Of a DNA stretch of 64,000 bases, positions 19,570 through 28,289 are shown one piece after another. The stretch spans positions 186,001 through 250,000 of the forward strand of contig NZ_JACHWY010000003.1 in NCBI RefSeq assembly GCF_014191715.1, in the 5' to 3' direction. Origin of the DNA: Litorivivens lipolytica. GTDB lineage: Bacteria > Pseudomonadota > Gammaproteobacteria > Pseudomonadales > Spongiibacteraceae. Below the pieces are notes generated by a model that saw only the letters and a list, made by a program, of their open reading frames with translations, did no database searches and had not been told where the DNA came from. The position numbers and the translations under genes are program-made. Numbering within the stretch: the first letter of the stretch is position 1; the number at the start of each line of letters is the position of its first letter.

Positions 19570-20361
19570 TTACAGATTCCTGAGAATAAACTGAAGGCCG
19601 ATGATACCGAGAAACAGCGCAAATACACGCTTCAGGTGCCGTTCGGGCAATCGCTGGGCCAAACGGGCGCCGGCGCGGGCAAACAGGGTACTGGTTGACA
19701 CGATGCCAAGAAAGGCCGGCCAGTAGACAAAACCGGTGCTGTAGGTGGGCAAGCCCTCTCGACCCCAGCCCGCCCAGATATTAGTGGCAAAACCCACCAG
19801 CGCAATCGGCAGGCCACAAGCCGCCGACACACCGACCGCTTGCTGCATCCGCACATTGGACCAACTCAAATAGGGTACCGTCAGCGAACCCCCGCCGATG
19901 CCAAACAAGGCCGATACATAACCAATCACAGTGCCCGCAAGGGACGAACCCAAACGCCCCGGCACCACCCGCCCGGGCTTGGGTTTAAAGTTGAGCCCCA
20001 TCTGCAAGGCAACCAGCAGGGCGAACGCACCAAATAACAGCTGCAGCAGTGCCCCTGCCATACCCGCTGCTGTATGCACCCCCAATATGACGCCAAGGGC
20101 GATGGCGGGCGCCAGTTTCCAGAATAGGGGCCAGTCCACATTGCCATACAGATGATGGGCGCGAACCGAACTGATCGAGGTAAACACAATGGTCGCCAGC
20201 GAGGTACCAATGGCGAGCTGCATCAATATCGCCGCAGGAAATTCCAACAGGGTAAAACTGAACACCAGCGCCGGCACAATAATCAAACCACCGCCGACCC
20301 CAAACAGCCCTGCGGTTAGCCCGGCAATCGCTCCGACCAGAAGATAGCTAACTAACACCAT
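19570..20361 (-). CDS. TauE/SafE (TSUP) family membrane permease
   Basis: A 263-residue membrane protein with about eight hydrophobic helices and the two repeated halves of the TSUP family: GLFGVGGGLIIVPAL near residue 20 and ALFGIGGGSLTVPYL in the second half. Members export or import small sulfur or organic anions; the substrate cannot be inferred. It is the first gene of the leftward run with lgt-thyA-folA. A similar permease precedes lgt in Pseudomonas. Confidence 0.9.
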   Translation of the reverse strand: MVLVSYLLVGAIAGLTAGLFGVGGGLIIVPALVFSFTLLEFPAAILMQLAIGTSLATIVFTSISSVRAHHLYGNVDWPLFWKLAPAIALGVILGVHTAAGMAGALLQLLFGAFALLVALQMGLNFKPKPGRVVPGRLGSSLAGTVIGYVSALFGIGGGSLTVPYLSWSNVRMQQAVGVSAACGLPIALVGFATNIWAGWGREGLPTYSTGFVYWPAFLGIVSTSTLFARAGARLAQRLPERHLKRVFALFLGIIGLQFILRNL

Positions 20362-20434
20362 GACTTAGTTCTGTAAATTTCGACGAAAATCAGGACAGAT
20401 ACCCGAGAAAACTTGCTCTGTTTCACACTTTGCC

Positions 20435-20443
20435 TGCTATCAT
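20435..20443 (+). promoter_or_regulatory. Extended -10 promoter candidate for the NRDE gene
   Basis: TGCTATCAT (TG at 20435-20436, hexamer at 20438-20443), 32 bases before the ATG at 20475. The same TGCTAT core appears in the candidate promoters at 1186 and 5312. Confidence 0.4.
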
Positions 20444-20474
20444 GTTTTTAAATGGGCGTGAGTAAACTGTTCTT

Positions 20475-21242
20475 ATGTGCCTGATTATTGCAGCTTGGAA
20501 AAGCCATCCCAAATTTCCGCTGATCATCGCCGCCAATCGCGATGAGTTTTTTCAGCGTCCCAGCATTCCGGCCCATTTCTGGAAAGATTCCCCGTCGGTG
20601 CTCGGCGGCCGCGACATGGAAAAAGGCGGCACCTGGCTGGGCGTCAATCGCCATGGTCATCTTGCTGCCGTGACCAATTATCGCGGCGGCGACCTACCCG
20701 CCAACGGACGCTCCCGCGGCGAACTCGTGGCTCGCTATCTACTCAGCGACACGCCCTGCGAGGTATTTCTAAAACAGATTTCAAAGGAACAGAGTCTCTA
20801 CAATCCCTTCAACCTGTTGCTGTTCGACGGCGAGCAATTAGCCTTTACCGCCGACAATAATCCTCAAAAGAAATTACTGGACCCGGGCATTCATGTAATC
20901 GGCAACTCCCGCATCGATGCCGATGAGCGCAAGGTCGATGTCGCCCGCGCGGCAATGGCCCGATGCCTGCACAAGTCCCCGACGCCTGAGCGTCTGATCG
21001 AGCTTCTGGGTGACAGCGAGCCCACCTTGAGCTCTGACGACAAACGAGAACAGGCGCTATCCGCCTTTTTCGTCGACCTGAGAGAGCATGGCTACGGCAC
21101 CCGTGCGACAACCGTAGTGCTGTTCGATACGCTCGGCAATATCAGGTTTTTCGAGCAACCCTTCGACGAGCAAGGCAAGCCCGGTCGCGCCGTCGATATC
21201 GCCTTTAATCGCTTTGATCTGGCCGCCGCCGAGAACGCCTGA
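20475..21242 (+). CDS. NRDE-family protein (TANGO2-like)
   Basis: A 255-residue cytoplasmic protein with the family start MCLIIAAWKSHPKFPLIIAA followed by the name-giving NRDEFFQRPS. Other blocks: LGGRDMEKGGTWLGVNRHGHLAAVTNYR and the C-terminal YGTRATTVVLFD. The N-terminal cysteine C2 suggests the Ntn-hydrolase-like fold reported for the family. The eukaryotic relative TANGO2 is tied to heme and lipid handling; the bacterial role is unsettled. Convergent with ptsP, whose stop lies 8 bases beyond. Confidence 0.9.
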   Translation: MCLIIAAWKSHPKFPLIIAANRDEFFQRPSIPAHFWKDSPSVLGGRDMEKGGTWLGVNRHGHLAAVTNYRGGDLPANGRSRGELVARYLLSDTPCEVFLKQISKEQSLYNPFNLLLFDGEQLAFTADNNPQKKLLDPGIHVIGNSRIDADERKVDVARAAMARCLHKSPTPERLIELLGDSEPTLSSDDKREQALSAFFVDLREHGYGTRATTVVLFDTLGNIRFFEQPFDEQGKPGRAVDIAFNRFDLAAAENA

Positions 21243-21250
21243 ACCAAGCT

Positions 21251-23545
21251 TCAACGCTTGGCGCGCAACTGATCGCCCATGGACGGCTGCAGCATCTTAT
21301 CAACGCCGGCGGCTGTCATGGCCTCGCGTACCAGGTCTTTGACGTCCGCCGACGACTCCTGCTCCAGGGCCTTTTCCAGCAGTTTCTTGGCATCTGCCAG
21401 ACTGTGACTGCGGATAACCGATTTCACCTTCAGCAGGCTGCTGGCATTCATCGACAGCATGTCGTACCCCATGGCCAACAGCAGAATCGCCGCGCCCGGA
21501 TCACCCGCTAACTCACCGCAGATACCCACTGGCTTGCCTTCTGCCTGCGCGGCGTTGGCCACCTCATACAGAGCGCGCAGTATGGCCGGATGCAGGGAGT
21601 GATACAGGTCCGCCACCCGGGAGTTGTTGCGATCAACCGCCAGCAAGTACTGAGTCAGGTCATTCGAGCCAACAGAAAGAAAATCGACCCGCCGCGCCAT
21701 TTCACGCGCCTGATAGACGGCCGAGGGCACCTCGACCATCACTCCGATCGGCGGCAACTTGGCCTTGATGCCTTCATCCACCAGCTCGTCGTGAGCCCGG
21801 TAAATCAGTTCCAGCGCCTCCTCCAGTTCAGGCACATTACTGATCATGGGCAGCATGACGCGCAGGTTATCCATACCGACGCTGGCCTTGAGCATGGCCC
21901 GAACCTGTACCAGAAAAATTTCCGGATGGTCGAGGGTAACCCGAATACCACGCCAGCCGAGGAAGGGGTTTTCTTCGTCAATCGGGAAGTACGGCAGGGA
22001 TTTGTCTCCACCGATGTCGAGCGTGCGCATGGTGACCGGCAGCGGCGAAAAAGCCTGTAACTGCTCGCGGTAAATCACCCGCTGCTCTTCCTCACTGGGA
22101 AAACGCTCGCGCAGCAGAAAAGGAATTTCCGTTCGGTACAGGCCGACACCCTCGGCGCCGTGGTCGATCGAGCGCGCCACATCCGCCATCAAGCCGGTGT
22201 TGACCCAGAGCGGCATCCGGTGACCGTCCAGCGTTTCGCTGGGCTTGTCGCGCAGGGTTTCCAGCCCCTTACTCAGCTCCTGTTGCTCGGCGTAAATCGC
22301 CTCGAAGCGGGCATAGAGCTCCTTCGCCGGATTGTAGTGAACTATGCCGTTGTAGCCGTCGAGCACCAGATTGGCACCCTCGACCTGAGTGAACGGCAGA
22401 TCGACCGCGCCCATGATGGTGGGCACACCCATTGCCCGCGCCAGAATGGCGACGTGAGAATTGCTGGAGCCGCGCACGCTGACCAGACCGGCCAACTTCT
22501 CGCGCGGAACCTCTGCCATAATCGAGGCGGTCAGTTCTTCCCCAACGAGAATGGTGCGCTCGGGGTATTCAATATCTCTCGTATTAGCAGTCTGCAGGTA
22601 AGCAAGCACTCGCCGACCGAGATCTTTCACATCGGTTGCCCGCTCCTTGAGATAGGCATCTTCCATACCTTCAAAGGTGCGAACGTGCGAAATCACCACC
22701 TGTGCCAGCGCGCCCTGAGCCCACTCGCCCTCGCGAATACGGCTCTCAATTTCCATCCCCAGCGCGCGGTCATCGAGCATGCTCAGGTAAACGTCGAACA
22801 GGGCCCGCTCTTCCTTCGCCAGCTTGTCCTGGAGCCGGTTCTTGATATTGGTAATGTCTTCCCGCACCGCCTGCAGACACTGAAAGAAGAAGGCGACCTC
22901 GGCCTCAATATCCTCGCAAGGCCGGCTTGGCACCGCATAGAGATCCGCTTCCGGAATCACCAGTACAGCGGTACCCATGGCAATACCGGGCGCACCGGCA
23001 ATACCGGTAAATTCTGCACTGCGCGACGCATCCCGCTGACGGTTCTTGCCACCAATCGCACCGGTCGCCTTGGCGTGCGCGATGACGCCAGCCAACTGGG
23101 CCGACATGGTGACCAGAAAGGCTTCTTCGTCTTCATCAAAGCGGCGGCTGTCTTTCTGCTGAACAACCAAAACCCCGTGCAGACGACGCTGGTGGATAAT
23201 CGGCGCACCGAGAAAGGAGTGGTAGAGCTCTTCGCCTATACCCTCGAGGTAGAAGTAATTCGGATGCTCTTCGGCGTTGTCCAGATTGAGGGGTTCTTCA
23301 CGCCGGGCAACCACACCAACCAGACCTTCGTCTTCCGCCAGGCTGACCACACCCACCAATTCGGGGTTAAAGCCCTGGTTGGCCATCATTACCAGACGGC
23401 CGGTTTCGAAATCCTTGAGGTAGACCGTGCAGACTTCAACGCCCATCACCTGGGCAATGCGCTGCACCATGATATCCAGCGCCGATTGCAGATCGTCAGC
23501 CGTATTGACCGCCTGAACAATCCGCCGCAGGGCGTCGAGCATCAT
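21251..23545 (-). CDS. ptsP: Phosphoenolpyruvate-protein phosphotransferase of the nitrogen PTS
   Basis: Enzyme I-Ntr: takes phosphate from PEP and passes it to NPr, part of a regulatory PTS linked to nitrogen, potassium and virulence control. 764 residues. An N-terminal GAF sensor domain (about 15-155) is followed by the HPr-binding helical domain, the phosphohistidine domain with active H364 in [15 protein letters not shown], and the C-terminal PEP-binding barrel ([18 protein letters not shown]; catalytic cysteine in [12 protein letters not shown]). The start overlaps the rppH stop (AGATGATG); ATG 23545 or 23542 could be used. rppH-ptsP is a conserved pair in gammaproteobacteria. Confidence 0.97.
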   Translation of the reverse strand: MMLDALRRIVQAVNTADDLQSALDIMVQRIAQVMGVEVCTVYLKDFETGRLVMMANQGFNPELVGVVSLAEDEGLVGVVARREEPLNLDNAEEHPNYFYLEGIGEELYHSFLGAPIIHQRRLHGVLVVQQKDSRRFDEDEEAFLVTMSAQLAGVIAHAKATGAIGGKNRQRDASRSAEFTGIAGAPGIAMGTAVLVIPEADLYAVPSRPCEDIEAEVAFFFQCLQAVREDITNIKNRLQDKLAKEERALFDVYLSMLDDRALGMEIESRIREGEWAQGALAQVVISHVRTFEGMEDAYLKERATDVKDLGRRVLAYLQTANTRDIEYPERTILVGEELTASIMAEVPREKLAGLVSVRGSSNSHVAILARAMGVPTIMGAVDLPFTQVEGANLVLDGYNGIVHYNPAKELYARFEAIYAEQQELSKGLETLRDKPSETLDGHRMPLWVNTGLMADVARSIDHGAEGVGLYRTEIPFLLRERFPSEEEQRVIYREQLQAFSPLPVTMRTLDIGGDKSLPYFPIDEENPFLGWRGIRVTLDHPEIFLVQVRAMLKASVGMDNLRVMLPMISNVPELEEALELIYRAHDELVDEGIKAKLPPIGVMVEVPSAVYQAREMARRVDFLSVGSNDLTQYLLAVDRNNSRVADLYHSLHPAILRALYEVANAAQAEGKPVGICGELAGDPGAAILLLAMGYDMLSMNASSLLKVKSVIRSHSLADAKKLLEKALEQESSADVKDLVREAMTAAGVDKMLQPSMGDQLRAKR

Positions 23546-24054
23546 CTGCCGGACCTCCCTGCCTCACCACTGACCAAACGACTGTGACGGGGACAGAGTT
23601 CTTTCATTGCCCGGCGATACACATCGCGCTTGAAGGTAACCACCTGATTGACCGGGTACCAGTAACTCACCCAATCCCAGGCATCAAACTCAGGCTTGGC
23701 GGGATCACCCGCAAGATGGACGTCGCTATCGGCGCCGAGAAATTCCAGCAAGAACCATTTCTGTTTCTGGCCGATGCACACCGGCCCATTACCGTTGCGA
23801 CGCACCAGACGCTGCGGCAGGCGATAACGCAACCAGCCTCGCGTGGCTCCTAACAGGCGCACATGCTCGGGCTTGAGTCCGACCTCTTCCTCCAGCTCCC
23901 GAAACAGGGCCTGCTCGGGGCTCTCGCCCTGCTTGATCCCGCCCTGGGGAAACTGCCAGGCATTCTGCCCGGCACGACGCGCCCACAGCACCTGGCCCCG
24001 GCCATTCGCCAGTACCATGCCGACATTGGGTCTGAATCCTTCCGCGTCTATCAC
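23542..24054 (-). CDS. rppH: RNA pyrophosphohydrolase
   Basis: Removes pyrophosphate from 5'-triphosphate RNA ends, opening mRNAs to RNase E decay. 170 residues with a complete Nudix box at 38-60 ([22 protein letters not shown], catalytic glutamates in REL.EE). N-terminus [15 protein letters not shown] and AWQFPQGGI are standard. Coupled by overlap to ptsP. It diverges from the HAD phosphatase gene with about 190 bases between. Confidence 0.97.
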   Translation of the reverse strand: MIDAEGFRPNVGMVLANGRGQVLWARRAGQNAWQFPQGGIKQGESPEQALFRELEEEVGLKPEHVRLLGATRGWLRYRLPQRLVRRNGNGPVCIGQKQKWFLLEFLGADSDVHLAGDPAKPEFDAWDWVSYWYPVNQVVTFKRDVYRRAMKELCPRHSRLVSGEAGRSGR

Positions 24055-24243
24055 TCGAACTCTCTCGTCAATTCTTCCGTAATTTATTGTTAGTGCGACA
24101 TTTTTGCTACTGTCGCAGACATTTCATTGTTCCACAATTCCCGGATTCAGGGAATCGGGACAAATCCCGCTGGCAACCCCGTGAAATGCGCGCCCGCAAT
24201 CGCTATGCTAGCGCCTCCTTGTAAACACAGTGGCAGACACAGC

Positions 24244-24900
24244 GTGGCTTTGGCAATTTTTGATCTCGACAACACCCTGCTCGGTGGCGACAGCGACCAT
24301 GCGTGGGGCGAGTTTCTGGTTGATCGCAAACTGGTGGACGGAAACGCCTTCCGCGAAGCCAACGATCGTTTTTACCAGCAGTACAAGGATGGCAATCTCG
24401 ATATTCAGGCCTATCTCGAATTCGCCCTGCAGCCATTGACGCGATTCAGCCCGGAAGAGCTGACCGAGCTGCACCGCGATTTCATGACCCACTATATTGC
24501 CCCCATGCGCCTGCCGAAGGCAGACGCCTTGATCGCCAAACACAAGGCCGCGGGCGATCACTGCATGATCATGACCGCGACCAACACCTTTATCACGCGA
24601 CCGATAGCCGAAAGCTTGGGAATACCCGACATTATCGGCTCGGAAGCAGAAGTGATCGATGGCCGCTATACCGGAAAACCTGCCGGCACACCGTGTTTTC
24701 AGGAAGGTAAGGTGATTTTGCTGAAGCAGCGAATTCAAGAAAAAGGCTACAAACTTGCCGGTAGCACCTTCTACTCAGACTCACACAACGATCTGCCGCT
24801 ACTGCGACTGGTGGAAAACCCGGTGGTGGTGGACCCGGACGAAAAACTGCTGAAGGAAGCACTGCGCCAGGGTTGGCCAGTGATATCGCTTAGAGATTAA
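24244..24900 (+). CDS. HAD-superfamily (SerB-like, IB) phosphatase
   Basis: A 218-residue HAD hydrolase. Motif I DLDNTL carries nucleophile D7 and acid/base D9; motif II is in MIMTATNTF, and motif III/IV in FYSDSHNDLPLL. A helical cap lies between motif I and II. This subfamily is sometimes named histidinol-phosphatase or phosphoserine phosphatase-like; the true substrate is unknown. I chose GTG 24244 since homologues begin right before the ALAIFDLD strand; a longer reading from an ATG at 24127 crosses promoter-like DNA. Its stop is 3 bases before the convergent GGDEF gene. A 122-bp piece of this gene is duplicated at 26337-26458. Confidence 0.87.
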   Translation: MALAIFDLDNTLLGGDSDHAWGEFLVDRKLVDGNAFREANDRFYQQYKDGNLDIQAYLEFALQPLTRFSPEELTELHRDFMTHYIAPMRLPKADALIAKHKAAGDHCMIMTATNTFITRPIAESLGIPDIIGSEAEVIDGRYTGKPAGTPCFQEGKVILLKQRIQEKGYKLAGSTFYSDSHNDLPLLRLVENPVVVDPDEKLLKEALRQGWPVISLRD

Positions 24901-24903
24901 TTA

Positions 24904-26028
24904 TCAGGCCGCACAGACATCCGCCGACAGCTTGCGACTGAAAAAGCAATTTCTGCCGCTGCGCTTAGCTTCGTACATAAGCTCATCTGCAGCTTTAACC
25001 AGCTGCGGCCCGCTAGCGCAGCCGTGGGTTGCCACGGCCACCCCCATACTGAGCCCAACGTCGATAGACTGCCCCTCGAACTCCACTGGCTGCACAAGGG
25101 CCTTGTGCAGTTTTTCAGCCACCTGCTCGGCCTCGGCTTCCGACTGAATACCAGGCAGGGCAACCACAAACTCATCACCGCCGATGCGGGAGATTGTATC
25201 GCCGGAGCGCAGCAGTTTGCCGGCTCGCTCCACAACCGTTTTCAGGATCAAGTCGCCGGCCGCATGGCCGTAGGTATCGTTGATCGGTTTAAAGCGGTCC
25301 AGATCAATAAACACCACGCCGACACAGGAGCTCTCCCGCTCGCTTTGCTCAATGGCGCCTTGCAGCTTTTCTTCAAGCACATGCGGGCGAACCGCTCCGG
25401 TCAGCGTATCCACGTTGGCAAACTCACGCAGTTTCTGCTGGGCCTTGGCGGTGTCTTCTGCGAGCAGCGCAATCAACTCAGAGTGCTTAAGGAAAGCACT
25501 AAAAATAACCATCGGCAGCCAGGCCGCCACTAGGATATAAGTCGCCCACGTGCTGTAGGTGGACATAAAAGCGTCGAGGTTGATGCCGAGCGTGAGCAGA
25601 CCGCTGGTAAACCCTCCTGCGACCAGAACCAGCAGCACCAGCGCGCAAGCCCCCAGAATCGTCCCCAGCCGCAATGAAATCGCCATGCCGGCGATCAGGG
25701 CGCTGGCCGCCAGCCACCAGGTACCGGCGCCGAGCATCCCCAATGTAAACACACCCAGCAGACCAACTGACCACATCATGGCAATCAAAGCGCCACAGCG
25801 AACTTTAACCGGGAGTTGTTTGCGGAAGAGCCAGAGGCCCACAGCGGTCAAACCAACTAATAGGTGAAAGCCATAGACAGGCATCCACCCGGTCACAGAC
25901 GATCTCATCACGGAGAGCGGCGCACCGACCGCCCCTACAATGGCCATCCCCGCCAGCACTCGGTCCAGCGCCTCTTCGCGCGCCCGAGCTATAAAGGCTG
26001 AAGGATCTAGAAACTCATCGTCTGGCAC
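24904..26028 (-). CDS. Membrane-bound diguanylate cyclase (GGDEF), copy 1
   Basis: Makes the second messenger cyclic di-GMP from two GTP. 374 residues: five or six hydrophobic helices in the first 180 residues form a membrane sensor domain, then a short linker and a GGDEF domain (about 205-365). The active-site motif is intact (IGGDEFVV) and the product-inhibition RxxD site (RSGD) sits five residues before it, so it should be an active, feedback-inhibited cyclase. About 57% identical by hand alignment to the neighbouring gene at 26491-27612. A CRP/Vfr-like palindrome lies just upstream. Confidence 0.93.
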   Translation of the reverse strand: MPDDEFLDPSAFIARAREEALDRVLAGMAIVGAVGAPLSVMRSSVTGWMPVYGFHLLVGLTAVGLWLFRKQLPVKVRCGALIAMMWSVGLLGVFTLGMLGAGTWWLAASALIAGMAISLRLGTILGACALVLLVLVAGGFTSGLLTLGINLDAFMSTYSTWATYILVAAWLPMVIFSAFLKHSELIALLAEDTAKAQQKLREFANVDTLTGAVRPHVLEEKLQGAIEQSERESSCVGVVFIDLDRFKPINDTYGHAAGDLILKTVVERAGKLLRSGDTISRIGGDEFVVALPGIQSEAEAEQVAEKLHKALVQPVEFEGQSIDVGLSMGVAVATHGCASGPQLVKAADELMYEAKRSGRNCFFSRKLSADVCAA

Positions 26029-26048
26029 AGCTCAATCCCCACATTGAA

Positions 26049-26064
26049 CGTGAACTAGATCACG
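26049..26064. promoter_or_regulatory. CRP/Vfr-like palindrome upstream of GGDEF copy 1
   Basis: CGTGA-ACTAGA-TCACG: perfect five-base half-sites with a six-base spacer, matching the TGTGA-N6-TCACA plan except for the outermost base pair. It starts 21 bases before the GGDEF copy 1 start codon. No such site precedes copy 2. Position so close to the start would fit repression or a very short leader; inference only. Confidence 0.4.
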
Positions 26065-26268
26065 TTTTAGCGCAAGACACACAAAAATTACTTACGTATT
26101 TTTACGCATGTTGGGGAAAAGCAGCGAGCCATACGGCACCGCGCCAAGCGCAAGACAACTAAAATAATGCTTATTTTTCTAATGGTTACAAACATCCCGC
26201 GGAAATTTAATCGCCCCTCACGAAATACGGGTAATTACGCGAGCCTCTCGCGGGCCCAACCCGCGCAC

Positions 26269-26294
26269 AAAAAAGCCGGCTCGCAGCCGGCTTT
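26269..26294 (-). terminator. Duplicated gcvH-type rho-independent terminator
   Basis: Stem AAAGCCGGCT (26272-26281), loop CGC, AGCCGGCTTT (26285-26294), with an A-run on the plus strand (26269-26274) that gives a U-run in leftward RNA. It matches the gcvH terminator at 27779-27805 in stem sequence, orientation and distance to the gcvH-like stop codon. It now lies downstream of GGDEF copy 2 and could end that transcript. Confidence 0.85.
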
Positions 26295-26316
26295 CTGAAA
26301 ACCTTCACACCTGTAC

Positions 26317-26338
26317 TCAGCCTTCGTACTCGGCGTCG
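26317..26338 (-). pseudogene. Remnant of gcvH 3' end
   Basis: Reading leftward this is the last seven codons or so of gcvH with its stop: DAEYEG-stop against DAECED-stop in the intact gene at 27826-28212. It has two mismatches over the first 22 bases and is followed by a copy of the gcvH terminator at matching distance. It is joined directly to the HAD-gene fragment at about 26337-26339, the breakpoint of a tandem duplication. Confidence 0.85.
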
Positions 26339-26458
26339 ATAGCCGAAAGCTTGGGAATACCGGACATTATCAGCTCGGAAGCAGAAGTGATCGATGGCCG
26401 CTATACCGGGAAACCTGTGGGCACACCTTTTTTTCAGGAAGATAAGGTGATATTGCTG
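26337..26458 (+). pseudogene. Fragment of the HAD phosphatase gene
   Basis: 122 bases that match 24602-24723 of the intact HAD gene without gaps, with 9 mismatches (about 93% identity). The reading frame is still open (IAESLGIPDII then SEAEVIDGRYTGKP) and runs to a TGA at 26465-26467, but has no start and lacks motifs I, II and IV of the enzyme, so it is a dead piece. Similarity stops abruptly after TTGCTG, where about 170 bases corresponding to the gene's end have been lost before GGDEF copy 2. Confidence 0.95.
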
Positions 26459-26490
26459 CGGGACTGAGCCCCCATCCTTGTAGATTCCTG

Positions 26491-27612
26491 TTATGCGGCG
26501 AATGTCCTATCCAGTTTCTGGCAAACCAGATTATTTGTGCCGCTGCGTTTAGCCTTATACATCAGCTCGTCGGCGATTTTCATCAAACCTGCACAGTCAA
26601 CTTTTTCCTTCGCACCGATGACAACGCCCATACTGAGACGGATTTCAAGCTCGTGACCATCGAAAGTAAATGGCCGAGTAATAGCCTTGCGCAGCTTGCG
26701 CGCCACAAGCTCCGCTTCTGAATCCAAGCTCACCCCAGGTATCACCACCACAAACTCGTCACCTCCCGCACGAGCGATCACATCGCCAGAGCGCAACACC
26801 GTGCGAGATCGTTCAACAACAGCCTTGAGGACGGCATCCCCCGCTGCATGACCGTAGGTATCGTTGATCGGTTTAAACTGATCCAAATCAATAAAGATCA
26901 CCCCGATCGATTTTTTATTCTCATCACGCGTGGATAAGGCGGCGCGCAATTGCTGTTCCAGCACATGGGGGCGGACGGCGCCGGTCAGCATATCGGTATT
27001 GGCAACCTCCTGCAGCGCAAGCTGGGCGCGAGCAGTCTCTTCTGCCAGTTGAGTTACGATATCGGCGTGCTTCACAAAGGCGCTAAAAATCACCATGGGT
27101 AGCCAAGCTGCCACCAATATATAAGTTGCCCACGTAGAGTAGGCGGCCATGTATGTGTCGAGCTCCAGAGAAACCGTTAGAAGCCCCTGGGAGAACGCCG
27201 CCGCCACACACAACAGGAATACAATCGCCGCGCAGCCCAAACCCATCCCCACGCGCAAGGACATGCTCATTCCGCCCACCAGCGCGCTCGACGCCAGCCA
27301 CCACGTGCCAGCGCCCATCATGCCAAGAGAGACCACACCCAAGGTGCCGATCAGCCACATCAAGGCGATCACCATCCAAAACCGAGCTTTTTGTGAAAAC
27401 CGCGCGCGAAACAGCCACAGCATCACCACGGCAAAGCCCATCAAAAGGTGGTAGCTGTACATCGCTTGCCAACCCGTAACGGTAGCGCGCATAGCTGACA
27501 ATGGCGCACCAAACAAACCAACAACAGCCAGACACGCCAATACCTTATCCAGCGATTCCGCTCTCGCAGTCGCTATCATCGCTTTTGGATCGAGAATTCT
27601 CTCTTGCTGCAT
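26491..27612 (-). CDS. Membrane-bound diguanylate cyclase (GGDEF), copy 2
   Basis: Paralogue of the gene at 24904-26028: 373 residues, the same multi-helix N-terminal domain and a C-terminal GGDEF domain with intact AGGDEFVV and an upstream RSGD inhibition site. The most conserved stretch between the two copies is the last membrane helix (STWATYILVAAWLPMVIFSA), suggesting a shared signalling joint, while loops differ. Its upstream region has no CRP-like site, so the two may be regulated differently. It arose through the tandem duplication whose scars flank it. Likely active. Confidence 0.93.
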   Translation of the reverse strand: MQQERILDPKAMIATARAESLDKVLACLAVVGLFGAPLSAMRATVTGWQAMYSYHLLMGFAVVMLWLFRARFSQKARFWMVIALMWLIGTLGVVSLGMMGAGTWWLASSALVGGMSMSLRVGMGLGCAAIVFLLCVAAAFSQGLLTVSLELDTYMAAYSTWATYILVAAWLPMVIFSAFVKHADIVTQLAEETARAQLALQEVANTDMLTGAVRPHVLEQQLRAALSTRDENKKSIGVIFIDLDQFKPINDTYGHAAGDAVLKAVVERSRTVLRSGDVIARAGGDEFVVVIPGVSLDSEAELVARKLRKAITRPFTFDGHELEIRLSMGVVIGAKEKVDCAGLMKIADELMYKAKRSGTNNLVCQKLDRTFAA

Positions 27613-27778
27613 AACAAGCCTCAGGCGGCTCTATTTAAGACTTGTTTATAGCCGAATTACGTGCAGAAGGGACTAAGTACATCCCGCAGGCATTTTTAGC
27701 TATCTGAGGTAATTCAAAATGACTGCAACAGAATGAAATTATTATCTTTTTATAATCAAATAGTTATAAGACAGACAC

Positions 27779-27805
27779 AAAAAAAAGCCGGCTCGTGGCC
27801 GGCTT
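27779..27805 (-). terminator. Rho-independent terminator of gcvH
   Basis: On the leftward strand: stem AAGCCGGC / GCCGGCTT (27785-27792 and 27798-27805, loop TCGTG) followed by a run of eight U (plus-strand A 27779-27786). It begins 20 bases after the gcvH stop. A second copy is at 26269-26294. Confidence 0.92.
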
Positions 27806-27825
27806 CTCTCAAACACGAAGAACGA

Positions 27826-28212
27826 TCAGTCTTCGCACTCGGCGTCGTAGGCTTCCGCGTCCAGCAGGTTTTCCAGCTCACCCGGTTCACTGGGCTGCAG
27901 CTTGAAGAACCAGCCGTCGTCGTAAGGCGATTCGTTGATGACTTCCGGCGACTCTTCCAGCGACTCGTTAATGGCAATGACTTCGCCACTCACCGGTGAG
28001 TAGATGTCAGAAGCGGCCTTCACCGATTCCACTACGCCAATTTCTTCGCCGGCGGAATAGGTGTTGCCGATTTCCGGCAGTTCCACAAAAACCACGTCAC
28101 CCAATGCGTCCTGCGCATGGTCGGTTATACCTACCGTGATGGTTCCGTCGGCTTCCAGACGCGCCCATTCGTGGCTGCTGGCGTATTTCAGTTCGCTGGG
28201 CGAATTGCTCAT
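27826..28212 (-). CDS. gcvH: Glycine cleavage system H protein
   Basis: Lipoyl carrier of the glycine cleavage complex, shuttling the aminomethyl group between GcvP, GcvT and Lpd. 128 residues (E. coli 129). The lipoylated lysine is K65 in [38 protein letters not shown] is the usual front part. I chose ATG 28212 because the family starts at this point; longer reading frames would run into the permease gene. No gcvT or gcvP is near, and the gene has its own terminator, so it may be transcribed alone or with the iron transporter genes upstream. Confidence 0.96.
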   Translation of the reverse strand: MSNSPSELKYASSHEWARLEADGTITVGITDHAQDALGDVVFVELPEIGNTYSAGEEIGVVESVKAASDIYSPVSGEVIAINESLEESPEVINESPYDDGWFFKLQPSEPGELENLLDAEAYDAECED

Positions 28213-28289
28213 GAGATTTTCCCGCTGCTGGCAAAAGGCGCATTCTAACGCCGCTTGTTTCAAATAAAAACAATCTAAGCTGATAGCGG

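Larger units (their letters stand above)
26029..26490. other. Gene-free stretch holding duplication debris between the two GGDEF genes
   Basis: About 460 bases. From left to right: a CRP-like palindrome (26049-26064), an AT-rich promoter side for GGDEF copy 1 (26065-26230), an orphan copy of the gcvH terminator (26269-26294), the last codons of a gcvH copy (26317-26338) fused to a 122-bp piece of the HAD phosphatase gene (26337-26458), then about 30 bases to the end of GGDEF copy 2. I see no complete gene. Confidence 0.85.

Noticed and set aside
22160-23587. Long open frame (475 codons) on the plus strand opposite ptsP
   Set aside because: It is antisense to a complete, well-recognised PtsP. 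Composition (histidine/arginine-rich) and lack of any family pattern show it is a shadow caused by codon bias.
24127-24243. N-terminal extension of the HAD phosphatase from an upstream ATG
   Set aside because: The extra 39 residues have no hydrolase similarity and cross the probable promoter region. Homologues start next to the first strand.
26339-26467. Small expressed gene from the HAD fragment
   Set aside because: The frame is open but has no start codon or ribosome site and covers only a piece of the enzyme. It is best read as a remnant.
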